Assembly (NCBI GenBank): GCA_017404205.1
Contig: JAFRCV010000013.1
Coordinates: 1 to 64,000 of the forward strand
Reading direction: 5' to 3'
Source: Erysipelotrichaceae bacterium
GTDB taxonomy: Bacteria > Bacillota_I > Bacilli_A > Erysipelotrichales > Erysipelotrichaceae
Length of the DNA: 64,000 bases
In this document: one piece after another, positions 17,273-25,189 of the stretch
Numbering within the stretch: position 1 is the stretch's first letter
Layout: every line of letters starts with the position of its first letter
Program-made: the position numbers and the translations under genes
The notes under the pieces: model-generated
The model's database searches: none
Seen by the model: only the letters and a program-made list of their open reading frames with translations
What the model was told of the DNA's origin: nothing

Positions 17273-17280
17273 GTAATAGT

Positions 17281-18360
17281 ATGTCAGAAAACAAAAGAAT
17301 TATTTTATCTGCTAAAGATATCGAAGTTCAATTTAGAGTAAGAGATAATTATCTAACCGCAATTAGAAATGTCTCATTAGATTTATATGATGGCGAAACA
17401 TTTGCGATTGTTGGTGAGTCTGGTTCTGGTAAATCAGTATTCACAAAGACTTTCACGGGTATGCTTGAATCAAATGGCAAAATCACAAATGGAAGCATCA
17501 TGTTTGAAGGCAAAGATTTAACAAAACTTGTTACTGATAAAGATTGGGAAGGCATTAGAGGTAAAAAGATTTCAACTATCTTCCAAGATCCTATGACTTC
17601 ATTAAACCCAATTAGAACAATCGGTTCACAAATTACTGAAGTTATTATGAAACACCAAGGCGTTTCAGCAGCTGAAGCAAAAAAACAAGCAATTGATATC
17701 ATGAATAAAGTTGGTATCACTAACGCTGAACAAAGATTTGATGCTTATCCATTCCAATATTCTGGTGGCATGAGACAAAGAATCGTTATCGCTATTGCCT
17801 TAAGTTGTCATCCTGATATTCTTATTTGTGATGAGCCAACAACTGCCCTTGATGTTACTATTCAAGCACAAGTTCTTCAATTAATTAAAGATCTACAAAA
17901 AGAATATAAATTTACTACTATTTATATCACTCACGATTTAGGTGTTGTAGCTAATGTTGCCGATAGAGTAGGTGTTATGTATGGTGGCCAAATTGTTGAA
18001 TATGGAACAGTAGAAGAAATCTTCTATGATCCTCATCATCCTTATACTTGGGCATTATTATCATCACTTCCTCAACTTGGCGTTAAAGGTGAAGACTTAT
18101 TCTATATTACTGGTACTCCACCATCTCTATACAACAAGATTAAAGGTGATGCATTTGCACCTAGAAATATTTATGCACTTAAGATTGATTTTGAAGAAGA
18201 ACCACCATTCTTTAAGATTAGTGATACTCACTATGCAAAGACCTGGTTGTTAGATCCTCGTGCTCCGAAAGTTGAAAAACCAGAAGTCATTCAAAATCTT
18301 CATGAAAAGATTACGGCAATGACATCAGAAGGAGGTGCCTACTATGTCAAACAAGACTAA
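17281..18360 (+). CDS. oppD: Oligopeptide ABC transporter ATPase (AmiE/OppD type)
   Basis: 359-aa ATP-binding subunit. Walker [13 protein letters not shown] (about 46-57), Q-loop [10 protein letters not shown], signature YSGGMRQR, Walker [14 protein letters not shown], switch His in YITHDLGVV. The C-terminal oligo_HPY region has [20 protein letters not shown] and [18 protein letters not shown], as in streptococcal AmiE, in place of the usual cysteine motif of OppD. It overlaps oppF by 17 nt. Confidence 0.94.
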   Translation: MSENKRIILSAKDIEVQFRVRDNYLTAIRNVSLDLYDGETFAIVGESGSGKSVFTKTFTGMLESNGKITNGSIMFEGKDLTKLVTDKDWEGIRGKKISTIFQDPMTSLNPIRTIGSQITEVIMKHQGVSAAEAKKQAIDIMNKVGITNAEQRFDAYPFQYSGGMRQRIVIAIALSCHPDILICDEPTTALDVTIQAQVLQLIKDLQKEYKFTTIYITHDLGVVANVADRVGVMYGGQIVEYGTVEEIFYDPHHPYTWALLSSLPQLGVKGEDLFYITGTPPSLYNKIKGDAFAPRNIYALKIDFEEEPPFFKISDTHYAKTWLLDPRAPKVEKPEVIQNLHEKITAMTSEGGAYYVKQD

Positions 18361-19327
18361 TGAAAAAGAAGTTCTTTTATCAGTTAGAAATGTAGACATC
18401 GCATTTGATAATAAAACTGGTATCGGCAAAAAAAGATTCAGAGCTGTAAAGAACGCTAATTTTGATATCTATCGTGGCGAAACATTTGCCTTAGTTGGTG
18501 AATCTGGCAGTGGTAAAACAACACTAGGACGTGCTATTTTACGTATTAATGAATTATCAACTGGTGAGATCTATTTCAAAGGTAAAAAGATATCGGGTAA
18601 ATTATCAAAAGAAGATGATCGTGAAGTTATTAGATCTATTCAAATGATTTTCCAAGATCCAGCTGCTTCATTAAATGAAAGAGCGACAATTGAATATTGT
18701 ATCTCCGAAGGTTTATATAATTTCCATTTATATAAAGATGAAGAAGATAGAATCGCCAAAGTTGATAAAGCTTTACATGATGTAGGTTTACTTCCAGAAC
18801 ATAAATCAAGATATCCACATGAATTCTCTGGTGGTCAAAGACAAAGAGTTGGTATTGCCAGAGCAATGATTATGGAACCTGAATTAATTGTTGCAGATGA
18901 ACCTATTTCAGCACTTGATGTTTCTATTAGAGCTCAAGTATTAAACTTAATGAATAAATTAAAAGACGATAAAGGTTTAACATATTTATTCATTGCCCAT
19001 GATTTATCAGTTGTAAGATTTATATCTGATAGAATTGCTGTAATTCACTTAGGAAGAATTGTTGAAATAGCAGAAACTGAAGAATTATTTAAACATCCTC
19101 TTCACCCATATACAATCTCATTATTGTCAGCTGTACCTATGCCTGACCCAAGAGTTGAAAAGAGTAAGAAACTAGTTGTTTATGATGATTCAGGTCGTGA
19201 TTTATCAGGCGAAAAACCTATTCTACAAGAAATTAGACCAGGTCACTTTGTATTCGCTAATGATCGCGAAATGAAAGAATATGATGCTATTTTAAAAGAA
19301 ATGGAAGCTAAAGAAGCTAAGCAATAA
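18344..19327 (+). CDS. oppF: Oligopeptide ABC transporter ATPase (AmiF/OppF type)
   Basis: 327-aa second ATPase. Walker [16 protein letters not shown]-loop [15 protein letters not shown], signature [12 protein letters not shown], Walker [14 protein letters not shown], His in [10 protein letters not shown]-terminal oligo_HPY segment [16 protein letters not shown]. The ATG at 18344 is preferred over the in-frame GTG at 18335, because AGGAGGT at 18330-18336 is spaced correctly for the ATG. It is the last gene of the importer; its end overlaps the convergent gene by 11 nt. Confidence 0.94.
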   Translation: MSNKTNEKEVLLSVRNVDIAFDNKTGIGKKRFRAVKNANFDIYRGETFALVGESGSGKTTLGRAILRINELSTGEIYFKGKKISGKLSKEDDREVIRSIQMIFQDPAASLNERATIEYCISEGLYNFHLYKDEEDRIAKVDKALHDVGLLPEHKSRYPHEFSGGQRQRVGIARAMIMEPELIVADEPISALDVSIRAQVLNLMNKLKDDKGLTYLFIAHDLSVVRFISDRIAVIHLGRIVEIAETEELFKHPLHPYTISLLSAVPMPDPRVEKSKKLVVYDDSGRDLSGEKPILQEIRPGHFVFANDREMKEYDAILKEMEAKEAKQ

Positions 19328-19670
19328 TATTTATTAAAAAAGATATTAAAATAAATATTATGCCAATAAACAAAGGATAGTTAAAGCTATCCTTTCTTTT
19401 TTCTTCTTGGGATTTTTGATATGTGTTAAAATCTAATTCATCATTTTTAAATCTTCTTCTATGTGCTAAATAAGAGGCAATATCATAATCGCCATGTAAA
19501 ACAGCTGCATTAAAAATGCCAATCATAATAGCTAATAAACCTATAATTAAAGTAGAATCACTAAAAGCAATTAAATGATTTTGTGATATAACGGCCCTAG
19601 CAATAGGATAAAGTAAAGAAATGATTAATGAGATAATTAATTCTCTTATGCGAATATTTTTTAATTTCAT
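19317..19670 (-). CDS. Small membrane protein, DUF3899-like
   Basis: 117 aa with three likely membrane segments: two in the N-terminal half ([40 protein letters not shown]) and one at the C-terminus ([18 protein letters not shown]), separated by a charged loop ([11 protein letters not shown]... EEKRKDS). The layout recalls DUF3899 proteins of Firmicutes; this is a weak match by eye. TATAAT lies 7 nt before the ATG (leaderless). Its 3' part encodes, on the opposite strand, the terminator of the opp operon. Confidence 0.6.
   Translation of the reverse strand: MKLKNIRIRELIISLIISLLYPIARAVISQNHLIAFSDSTLIIGLLAIMIGIFNAAVLHGDYDIASYLAHRRRFKNDELDFNTYQKSQEEKRKDSFNYPLFIGIIFILISFLINIIA
19372..19402 (+). 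terminator. opp operon terminator inside a convergent gene
   Basis: Stem AAAGGATAG / CTATCCTTT (19372-19380 / 19387-19395), loop TTAAAG, followed by CTTTTTTC. It lies about 45 nt after oppF, within the antisense strand of the small membrane protein gene. Confidence 0.85.
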
Positions 19671-19677
19671 ATCAATA

Positions 19678-19683
19678 ATTATA
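19678..19683 (-). promoter_or_regulatory. -10 box of the DUF3899-like gene, leaderless
   Basis: TATAAT on the minus strand, 7 nt before the ATG at 19670. No ribosome-binding site lies between. Confidence 0.55.
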
Positions 19684-19728
19684 TCTCAATTCTTTGTGTT
19701 AAAATAATAAAGTAAATAAGGAGGCACT

Positions 19729-20124
19729 ATGGGAGTTTTTGATAAGATTAAAGATTTCATTTCACCTGAAGATGAATCAGAACTTGAATTAACAGAAGAA
19801 GAAGCGGCTGCAGTTAGTGCTTACGAACAACCTAAAAATGAAACTGCAAGCAATATTTCAGCTAATGCGAATATCGTATTATTTGAACCTCGTAATTTTG
19901 AAGAAGCAGCAGAGATCGCAAAACACATCAAACATAAAAGAGCTTGTTGCGTAAATCTACAAAGAATGCCAATTGATTATCGTACAAGAATGGTTGACTT
20001 CTTAAATGGCGTTGTTTATGGTGTTGATGGTTCAATTAAGAAAATAGCTGATGATGTTATTTTATGTGCACCAAGAAATTTACAAGTTGCAGGCAAAATT
20101 GAAGTTAGCAGCAAATCAGAATAA
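19729..20124 (+). CDS. sepF: SepF, FtsZ-anchoring cell division protein
   Basis: 131-aa protein that ties FtsZ to the membrane and bundles it. An N-terminal amphipathic helix (MGVFDKIKDFIS) serves as the membrane anchor. An acidic linker follows, then the compact SepF fold with NIVLFEPRNFEEAAEIAKHIK, ACCVNLQRM and RMVDFLNGVVYGVDGSIKKI. The promoter is the extended -10 TGTTAAAAT at 19697-19705 with AAGGAGG before the ATG. In Bacillus sepF is followed by ylmG, ylmH and divIVA before ileS; here ileS comes next. Confidence 0.94.
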   Translation: MGVFDKIKDFISPEDESELELTEEEAAAVSAYEQPKNETASNISANANIVLFEPRNFEEAAEIAKHIKHKRACCVNLQRMPIDYRTRMVDFLNGVVYGVDGSIKKIADDVILCAPRNLQVAGKIEVSSKSE

Positions 20125-20149
20125 TTATTGCTTAGATTAAGACATGCTT

Positions 20150-20318
20150 GAGTAATTTAATTATAGAGAGTCCTAATTGGTGGAAATGGACAGGATATTA
20201 TTCAAGATATCACTTATGAGCTTCTTATTTGATATGTAAAATAAGACGTAACTCGCGTTAAGAGTAGAAGATATAAGTAAGGTGGTACCGCGCAATAGCG
20301 CCCTTGGGCTACCTTTTT
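20150..20318 (+). promoter_or_regulatory. T-box riboswitch, isoleucine-specific
   Basis: The T-box core AAGGTGGTACCGCG lies at about 20279-20292 and would pair with the uncharged tRNA acceptor end. The specifier is ATC (Ile) at 20209-20211 in the context GATATCAC. The downstream half contains CGCGCAATAGCGC and GGGCTACCTTTTTT, which pairs with AAGGTGG to form the terminator. Uncharged tRNA-Ile should favour the antiterminator and raise ileS expression. The 5' limit is approximate. Confidence 0.92.
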
Positions 20319-20336
20319 TATTTATTTGGAGGAAAT

Positions 20337-23060
20337 ATGGATTACAAAGATACTTTACAAATGCCTAATACTGGTTTTGAAATGAGAGGCAATTTGCCAT
20401 CAAAAGAACCAGCTATCCTACAAAAGTGGGAAGATGATGATCATTATCACAAAATTTTAGAAAAGAATAAAGACAATAAACCTTTTGTCTTACATGATGG
20501 TCCACCATATGCTAATGGTAATCTGCATGCTGGTACAGCGATGAATAGAATAATAAAAGATATTATTGTTCGTTCTAAAGCTATGGCTGGTTTTTATACA
20601 CCATTTTTTCCTGGTTGGGACACACATGGTTTGCCAATTGAGAACGCTGTACAAAAGCTTGGTGTAAATCGTAAAGAAATTAGTCCTAAAGAATTTAGAG
20701 AAAAATGTGAAGAATATGCGTGGGGACAAATTAAACAACAAATGGCTACTGAAAAAAGACTTGGCCAAGTTGCTGATTATGATCATCCATATATAACTTT
20801 ACAAAAGGAATTTGAAGCAAGACAAGTTAGATCATTTGCGAAAATGGCGCTTGATGGAATGATTTTCCAAGGCTTAAAGCCAATATACTGGTCACCTTAT
20901 CAAGAGACAGCTATAGCTGATAGTGAAATTGTCTATTTTGATGTTAAGGATCCAACTATCTATGTAGCATTTGATGTAAGTGATCCCAAAGGTGTTTTAG
21001 ATGGCGATGAAAGATTTGTGATTTGGACAACGACTCCTTGGACTATTCCAGCTAATCTTGCGATTTGTCTACACCCTAATTTTGATTATGCTGTTGTTAA
21101 AACAGAAAAAGGCAAATTGATTTTCCTTGAAAAGATGAAAGATGTCTTACTTGAAAAATTTGGTTTAACAGGTGAAGTGATCAAAACATTTAAAGGCAAG
21201 GAATTAGAAGGAATTACAGTTAAACATCCATTTTATCCTGAAAGAGATTCATTAGTAATCAATGGTGAACATGTTACTGATGAAGATGGTACTGGTTGTG
21301 TTCATACAGCACCAGGACATGGTTTAGATGACTTTTATGTTGGCCAAAAATATGGTTTACCAACATTTTGTCCAGTAGATGACAAAGGTATATTAACAAA
21401 AGAAGCTGGACCAGATTTAGAAGGTAAATTTGTTTTTGATGCCAACAAAGATGTTTGTGTAAAGCTTGAAGAATTAGGCAATCTATTAAAGATGGAATGG
21501 GTAACCCACTCATACCCTCATGATGATCGTTTAAAGAAAAAAGTAATTTTTAGAGCTACTGTGCAATGGTTCGCTTCAATTGAAAAGATTAAACCACAAT
21601 TACTTGAAGCTATTAAAAATGTTAAATGGCTAAATTCATTTGGTGAACTTCGTTTAAGCAACATGATTAAAGATCGTAAAGATTGGTGTATCTCAAGACA
21701 AAGACTTTGGGGCGTTCCAATTCCAATTATCTACAATGAAGATAAATCGCCAATCATTGAAAAAGAAGTCTTTGAACATATAGCTGATATCTTTGAAAAA
21801 GAAGGATCAAGTGCATGGTTTGAAAAATCACCAAAAGAATTATTGCCTGATGGTTATACAAATCCAAAATCACCTAATGGAAACTTCACAAAAGAAAGTG
21901 ACATCATGGATGTATGGTTTGACTCGGGCTCTTCTTGGAATGAATTAATCGCAAGGGGATATGAATATCCATGTGATTTATATTTTGAAGGAAGTGACCA
22001 ATATCGCGGATGGTTTAATTCATCATTAATTGTCTCTGTCGCAAATCATAATGTAGCGCCTTATAAGTCTGTATTATCACATGGTTATGTTTGTGACTCT
22101 AAAGGACAAGCAATGCATAAATCCGTTGGTAATGTTGTTAACCCACTTGATATTATTGATAAATATGGAGCTGATATTTTGCGTCTATGGGCTGCTAGTG
22201 AAGATTTTAAAGCTGATATGCGTATAGGTGATTCAAATCTAAAACAAGTATCTGACCAATATCGTAAAGTAAGAAATACATTTAGATTCTTACTTGGAAA
22301 TACAAGTGATTTTGATGGTGAAGAAATACCTTATTCAAATCTTGAACCAATTGATAAGTTTATGCGTGTTTCATTAAATGATTTATTAATTAAAGTAAAG
22401 AAAGCTTATGAAAATTACGACTTTGTATTAGCTACCAATACAATGACAAATTTCATGACTAATGAATTATCATCATATTATTGTGATTATGCAAAAGATA
22501 TATTATATTGTGATGGAAAGAATTCTAAACGTAGAAGACAAGTTCAAAGTGTATTATATAAAGCAATTGATGTCCTAGTTAAATTATGGAGTCCGATTTT
22601 ATGTTTCACTAGTGAAGAAGTTTATTCATTCTATAAGCCAAACATGAAAAGTGTTCACTATACAAATTTCCCTGAAGCTGAAACATTTAATGATTCTGAA
22701 GAAATCTATAAGAACTTTGATAGATTGCATTTAATTAGAGATGATATCTTTAAAGCATTAGAAGAAGCAAGACAAGAAAAGGTTATTGGTAAATCACTTG
22801 AAGCTCATGTTGTATTAAATGTTAGTGAAGAGGATAAAAAACTTCTTGAAGATAATTTTGGCGATAAAATTAATCAATGGTTAATTGTTTCTAAAGTATC
22901 TTTAACAGATGAAGATTTAAAACAATATGAAGTATGTGGCGTAAAAGTAGAGAAGGCCAATGGTGTAGTTTGTCCTAGATGTTGGAATATAACTGAAAGC
23001 ACTAATGAAGAAGGCTTATGTGATAGATGCGTTAATGTATTAAAAGATTTAAGTATTTAA
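20337..23060 (+). CDS. ileS: Isoleucyl-tRNA synthetase
   Basis: 907-aa class Ia synthetase. The HIGH-like motif is in GPPYANGNLHAGTAMNR (HAGT) and the KMSKS-like loop is AMHKSVGN. The editing domain (CP1) has FVIWTTTPWTIPANLAI and CVHTAPGHGLDDF; WFDSGSSWNELI precedes the KMSKS loop. The C-terminal zinc knuckle is CPRCWN...CDRC. The start is set by GGAGGAAAT at 20328-20336, after the T-box; an earlier in-frame ATG inside the T-box terminator is rejected. The active-site motif variants deserve comparison with relatives. Confidence 0.97.
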   Translation: MDYKDTLQMPNTGFEMRGNLPSKEPAILQKWEDDDHYHKILEKNKDNKPFVLHDGPPYANGNLHAGTAMNRIIKDIIVRSKAMAGFYTPFFPGWDTHGLPIENAVQKLGVNRKEISPKEFREKCEEYAWGQIKQQMATEKRLGQVADYDHPYITLQKEFEARQVRSFAKMALDGMIFQGLKPIYWSPYQETAIADSEIVYFDVKDPTIYVAFDVSDPKGVLDGDERFVIWTTTPWTIPANLAICLHPNFDYAVVKTEKGKLIFLEKMKDVLLEKFGLTGEVIKTFKGKELEGITVKHPFYPERDSLVINGEHVTDEDGTGCVHTAPGHGLDDFYVGQKYGLPTFCPVDDKGILTKEAGPDLEGKFVFDANKDVCVKLEELGNLLKMEWVTHSYPHDDRLKKKVIFRATVQWFASIEKIKPQLLEAIKNVKWLNSFGELRLSNMIKDRKDWCISRQRLWGVPIPIIYNEDKSPIIEKEVFEHIADIFEKEGSSAWFEKSPKELLPDGYTNPKSPNGNFTKESDIMDVWFDSGSSWNELIARGYEYPCDLYFEGSDQYRGWFNSSLIVSVANHNVAPYKSVLSHGYVCDSKGQAMHKSVGNVVNPLDIIDKYGADILRLWAASEDFKADMRIGDSNLKQVSDQYRKVRNTFRFLLGNTSDFDGEEIPYSNLEPIDKFMRVSLNDLLIKVKKAYENYDFVLATNTMTNFMTNELSSYYCDYAKDILYCDGKNSKRRRQVQSVLYKAIDVLVKLWSPILCFTSEEVYSFYKPNMKSVHYTNFPEAETFNDSEEIYKNFDRLHLIRDDIFKALEEARQEKVIGKSLEAHVVLNVSEEDKKLLEDNFGDKINQWLIVSKVSLTDEDLKQYEVCGVKVEKANGVVCPRCWNITESTNEEGLCDRCVNVLKDLSI

Positions 23061-23070
23061 AGGAGAAAAA

Positions 23071-23958
23071 ATGGAAAAAGCAAAAGTTTATTTTTCAAAA
23101 AATTTAAGTCCTGAAAATGTATTAAAAATGTTTAGATTATTAAACAAAGAACTTCCTGGCAAAGTTGCATGTAAAGTACATTCAGGAGAAAATGGGAATC
23201 AAAATTATTTGCATCCAGAATTTTGGAAACCTATTATTGATGAATTAGGTGGTACAGTTGTTGAATGTAACACTGCATATAGAGGTGAAAGAAATACAAC
23301 AGCTAAACATAAAAAACTAATATCAGATCATAAATGGGACTCATTTTTCAATGTTGATATTATGGATGCCAATGAAGAAGTATCATTACCACTCAAGGGT
23401 GGTAAACACTTAGCTGAAGATATTGTAGGTAAGAATCTATTAGATTATGATTCTGCTGTTGTGTTGTCACATTTCAAGGGACACCCAATGGGTGGCTTTG
23501 GTGGAGCATTAAAACAATTAAGTATTGGCTTTGCTTCTTCAAATGGCAAAACATATATTCATTCAGCTGGTAAGCATAGAGTTTGCAACGATATCGAACA
23601 ACCAGGTGTATGTGCTACTCAAAACGATTTCCTAGAATCAATGGCTGATGCCGCAAAAGCAATTGTTGATCATTTTGATGGTAAGATGGTATTTATAAAT
23701 GTTTTAAAGAATTTATCAGTTGATTGTGATTGTTGTGAAGTTGCTGAAGATCCATGTATGAAAGATATTGGCATTTGTGTTTCACTAGATCCAGTCGCAA
23801 TTGATCAGGCTTGTGTCGATTTAGTTAAAAATAGCAATGATCCAGGAAAAGAGATATTACTTGAAAGAATCAATTCTCGTAATGGAACATTAACAATTGA
23901 TGCTGCCTATAAATTAGGCGTAGGAAATAAAGAATACGAATTAATAAATATTGATTAA
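23071..23958 (+). CDS. DUF362-domain protein
   Basis: 295 aa, soluble. DUF362 proteins are often annotated as uncharacterised or Fe-S-associated. Seen here: VVLSHFKGHPMGGFGGALKQLSIGF (typical DUF362 block, about 132-156) and a Cys-rich stretch CDCCEVAEDPCMKDIG near 219-234. No canonical CxxCxxCxxxC ferredoxin motif is present, unlike longer members. AAAGGAG precedes the ATG, 10 nt after ileS, so it may be read with ileS under T-box control. Function unknown. Confidence 0.8.
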   Translation: MEKAKVYFSKNLSPENVLKMFRLLNKELPGKVACKVHSGENGNQNYLHPEFWKPIIDELGGTVVECNTAYRGERNTTAKHKKLISDHKWDSFFNVDIMDANEEVSLPLKGGKHLAEDIVGKNLLDYDSAVVLSHFKGHPMGGFGGALKQLSIGFASSNGKTYIHSAGKHRVCNDIEQPGVCATQNDFLESMADAAKAIVDHFDGKMVFINVLKNLSVDCDCCEVAEDPCMKDIGICVSLDPVAIDQACVDLVKNSNDPGKEILLERINSRNGTLTIDAAYKLGVGNKEYELINID

Positions 23959-23960
23959 TT

Positions 23961-23983
23961 AGACTCCGTTAGTGAGTCTTTTT
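23961..23983 (+). terminator. Terminator after the ileS-DUF362 unit
   Basis: Stem AGACTC / GAGTCT (23961-23966 / 23974-23979), loop CGTTAGT, then a T run. Confidence 0.85.
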
Positions 23984-24032
23984 AAACTATCGAAAATCAT
24001 TTCTATATCTACATGTAAAACATTGCATCTAA

Positions 24033-24114
24033 TTTCTTAATAGCACAACATGTTGTGTCTACTTTTACCCCCTAAAGTGTCTACTTTCTTAATAGCACAA
24101 CACATAGCACAACA
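24033..24114. repeat. Short direct repeats upstream of the EcsC-like gene
   Basis: TTTCTTAATAGCACAACA occurs twice, identically, at 24033-24050 and 24085-24102. A third partial copy (ATAGCACAACACA) begins at about 24104. Between them GTGTCTACTTT occurs twice (about 24055 and 24077). The pattern suits either a cluster of protein-binding sites or a solo end of an insertion sequence with repeated transposase sites. No transposase gene is nearby. Confidence 0.75.
24044..24057. promoter_or_regulatory. 14-bp perfect palindrome (candidate operator)
   Basis: CACAACATGTTGTG is a perfect dyad. Its half-site CACAACA is repeated at 24096-24102 and 24108-24114, just before the -35 box of the downstream gene. 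Confidence 0.5.
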
Positions 24115-24116
24115 CA

Positions 24117-24147
24117 TTGACAAACTCCGTCGGGGGGGGGGTAATAT
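24117..24147 (+). promoter_or_regulatory. Candidate phase-variable promoter with G10 spacer
   Basis: A consensus -35 TTGACA (24117-24122) and a -10-like TAATAT (24142-24147) are separated by 19 bp that include ten consecutive G (24132-24141). With 8 G the spacer would be the optimal 17 bp. A start near 24154 leaves a short leader carrying GGAGG (24160-24164) before the ATG. A ten-G run is unexpected in DNA this A/T-rich. Confidence 0.55.
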
Positions 24148-24171
24148 TTTCTTATAAATGGAGGCTTAAAC

Positions 24172-25131
24172 ATGGGCGATAATGGTATAAGAGAAAAAGT
24201 TGAAAACATTTTTGATACTATCGAAGAAAAAGCAAGAGACGCAGCTAAGTTGGTAGCTGATAAAACATTAGAAATAGCAGATGAGAATAAAGATGGAAAA
24301 ATTAATCTTATAGATTTCTTAATTAAAGCACTAAAAACAAAACCAATCAAAGTTGAAAGAGCTGAGTATTTAAGAAAGTCTTTTAAGAAATATTATGATG
24401 AAAGAACTATAGAAAAAGCTATAGAGACAACTCCAGCAAAGGCAAATATCAGTAAAGAAATTGTTGAAAGAATAGCACAAAACGCTATAGCACTAGAAAA
24501 AACTGTTGTTACGGTTTCATCTATTGGGCTTGGATATACACCAGGTGGTTTAGGAATTGATGCTGCAACTACGGTTGCAGATCTTGCCCAATATTATGGG
24601 CACATTTTAGTGGTAATGCAAAAGCTAATGTATTTATATGGCTATCCAGAATTAGAATTAGAGTCAGAAAACGGCAATATAGACGATGAAACTATGAATT
24701 TGATTATTATGGGTGTTGGAACTATGGCAGGAGTAAAAGAAGCCGCCAAGTTTATAAACATCATTGCTGAAAAATTAGCAATTAATGTGCCAAAACAGAT
24801 TCTTAAAAAAGGTTTCAGCACAAAAGTGGCATTCAAGGTAGTTAAAAAAGTATTAAATTATGTCGGCATTAAATTAACAAAAGATGTTGCTACAAAAGGT
24901 ATTGCCAATGCAATCAAATTTGTTGGTGGTGTTGCGATGGGAGGAATGACTTTTGCTGCTTTTAGCTCATCATGTGATAATTTTCATAAAGCTATAAAGG
25001 ATACACCATTGAGTGACTCAAATTATATCGCTAATTCAAATGCAATAGATGTCGATTTCAAAATAATAGAAGATGAATTAGAAAAAGAATTTGCTGATTT
25101 AAAAGATGAAGATATAGAAGAGAATGAATAA
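24172..25131 (+). CDS. EcsC-like protein with an EF-hand-type loop
   Basis: 319 aa. The N-terminal third is charged and helical and includes a calcium-loop match DENKDGKINLID (about 44-55; D1-N3-D5-G6-I8-D12 as in EF-hand/dockerin loops). The centre, GYTPGGLGIDAATTVADLAQYYGHI...YGYPEL, and the C-terminal part with alternating basic helices and a Gly-rich hydrophobic segment (FVGGVAMGGMTFAAF) resemble EcsC-family proteins. The end is acidic. The function of the family is unknown; the match is by eye. It is expressed from the G10 promoter and closed by its own terminator, so it is an isolated unit. Confidence 0.6.
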   Translation: MGDNGIREKVENIFDTIEEKARDAAKLVADKTLEIADENKDGKINLIDFLIKALKTKPIKVERAEYLRKSFKKYYDERTIEKAIETTPAKANISKEIVERIAQNAIALEKTVVTVSSIGLGYTPGGLGIDAATTVADLAQYYGHILVVMQKLMYLYGYPELELESENGNIDDETMNLIIMGVGTMAGVKEAAKFINIIAEKLAINVPKQILKKGFSTKVAFKVVKKVLNYVGIKLTKDVATKGIANAIKFVGGVAMGGMTFAAFSSSCDNFHKAIKDTPLSDSNYIANSNAIDVDFKIIEDELEKEFADLKDEDIEENE

Positions 25132-25145
25132 TTCTCTTTTTTATT
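25118..25145 (+). terminator. Terminator overlapping the end of the EcsC-like gene
   Basis: Stem AAGAGAAT / ATTCTCTT (25118-25125 / 25131-25138), loop GAATA, then a T run. The stop codon lies at the stem edge. Confidence 0.85.
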
Positions 25146-25171
25146 TACAACACAAATTATTAATCTTTTTG

Positions 25172-25180
25172 TGTTAAGAT
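25172..25180 (+). promoter_or_regulatory. Extended -10 promoter of the ABC exporter pair
   Basis: TGTTAAGAT followed by 9 nt and the ATG at 25190, which leaves at most a 2-3 nt leader and no room for a ribosome site. Confidence 0.55.
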
Positions 25181-25189
25181 AATAAAGAA

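Noticed and set aside
20304-20336. ileS start inside the T-box terminator
   Set aside because: The extra 11 residues are encoded by terminator sequence and the strong GGAGG site lies before the later ATG.
24033-24114. CRISPR-like repeats
   Set aside because: Only two full copies, unequal spacing, no spacer pattern and no cas genes.
24153-24158. TATAAA as the -10 box for the EcsC-like gene
   Set aside because: It is 30 bp from the TTGACA box and would place the transcription start within or after the Shine-Dalgarno, which fits worse than TAATAT at 24142.
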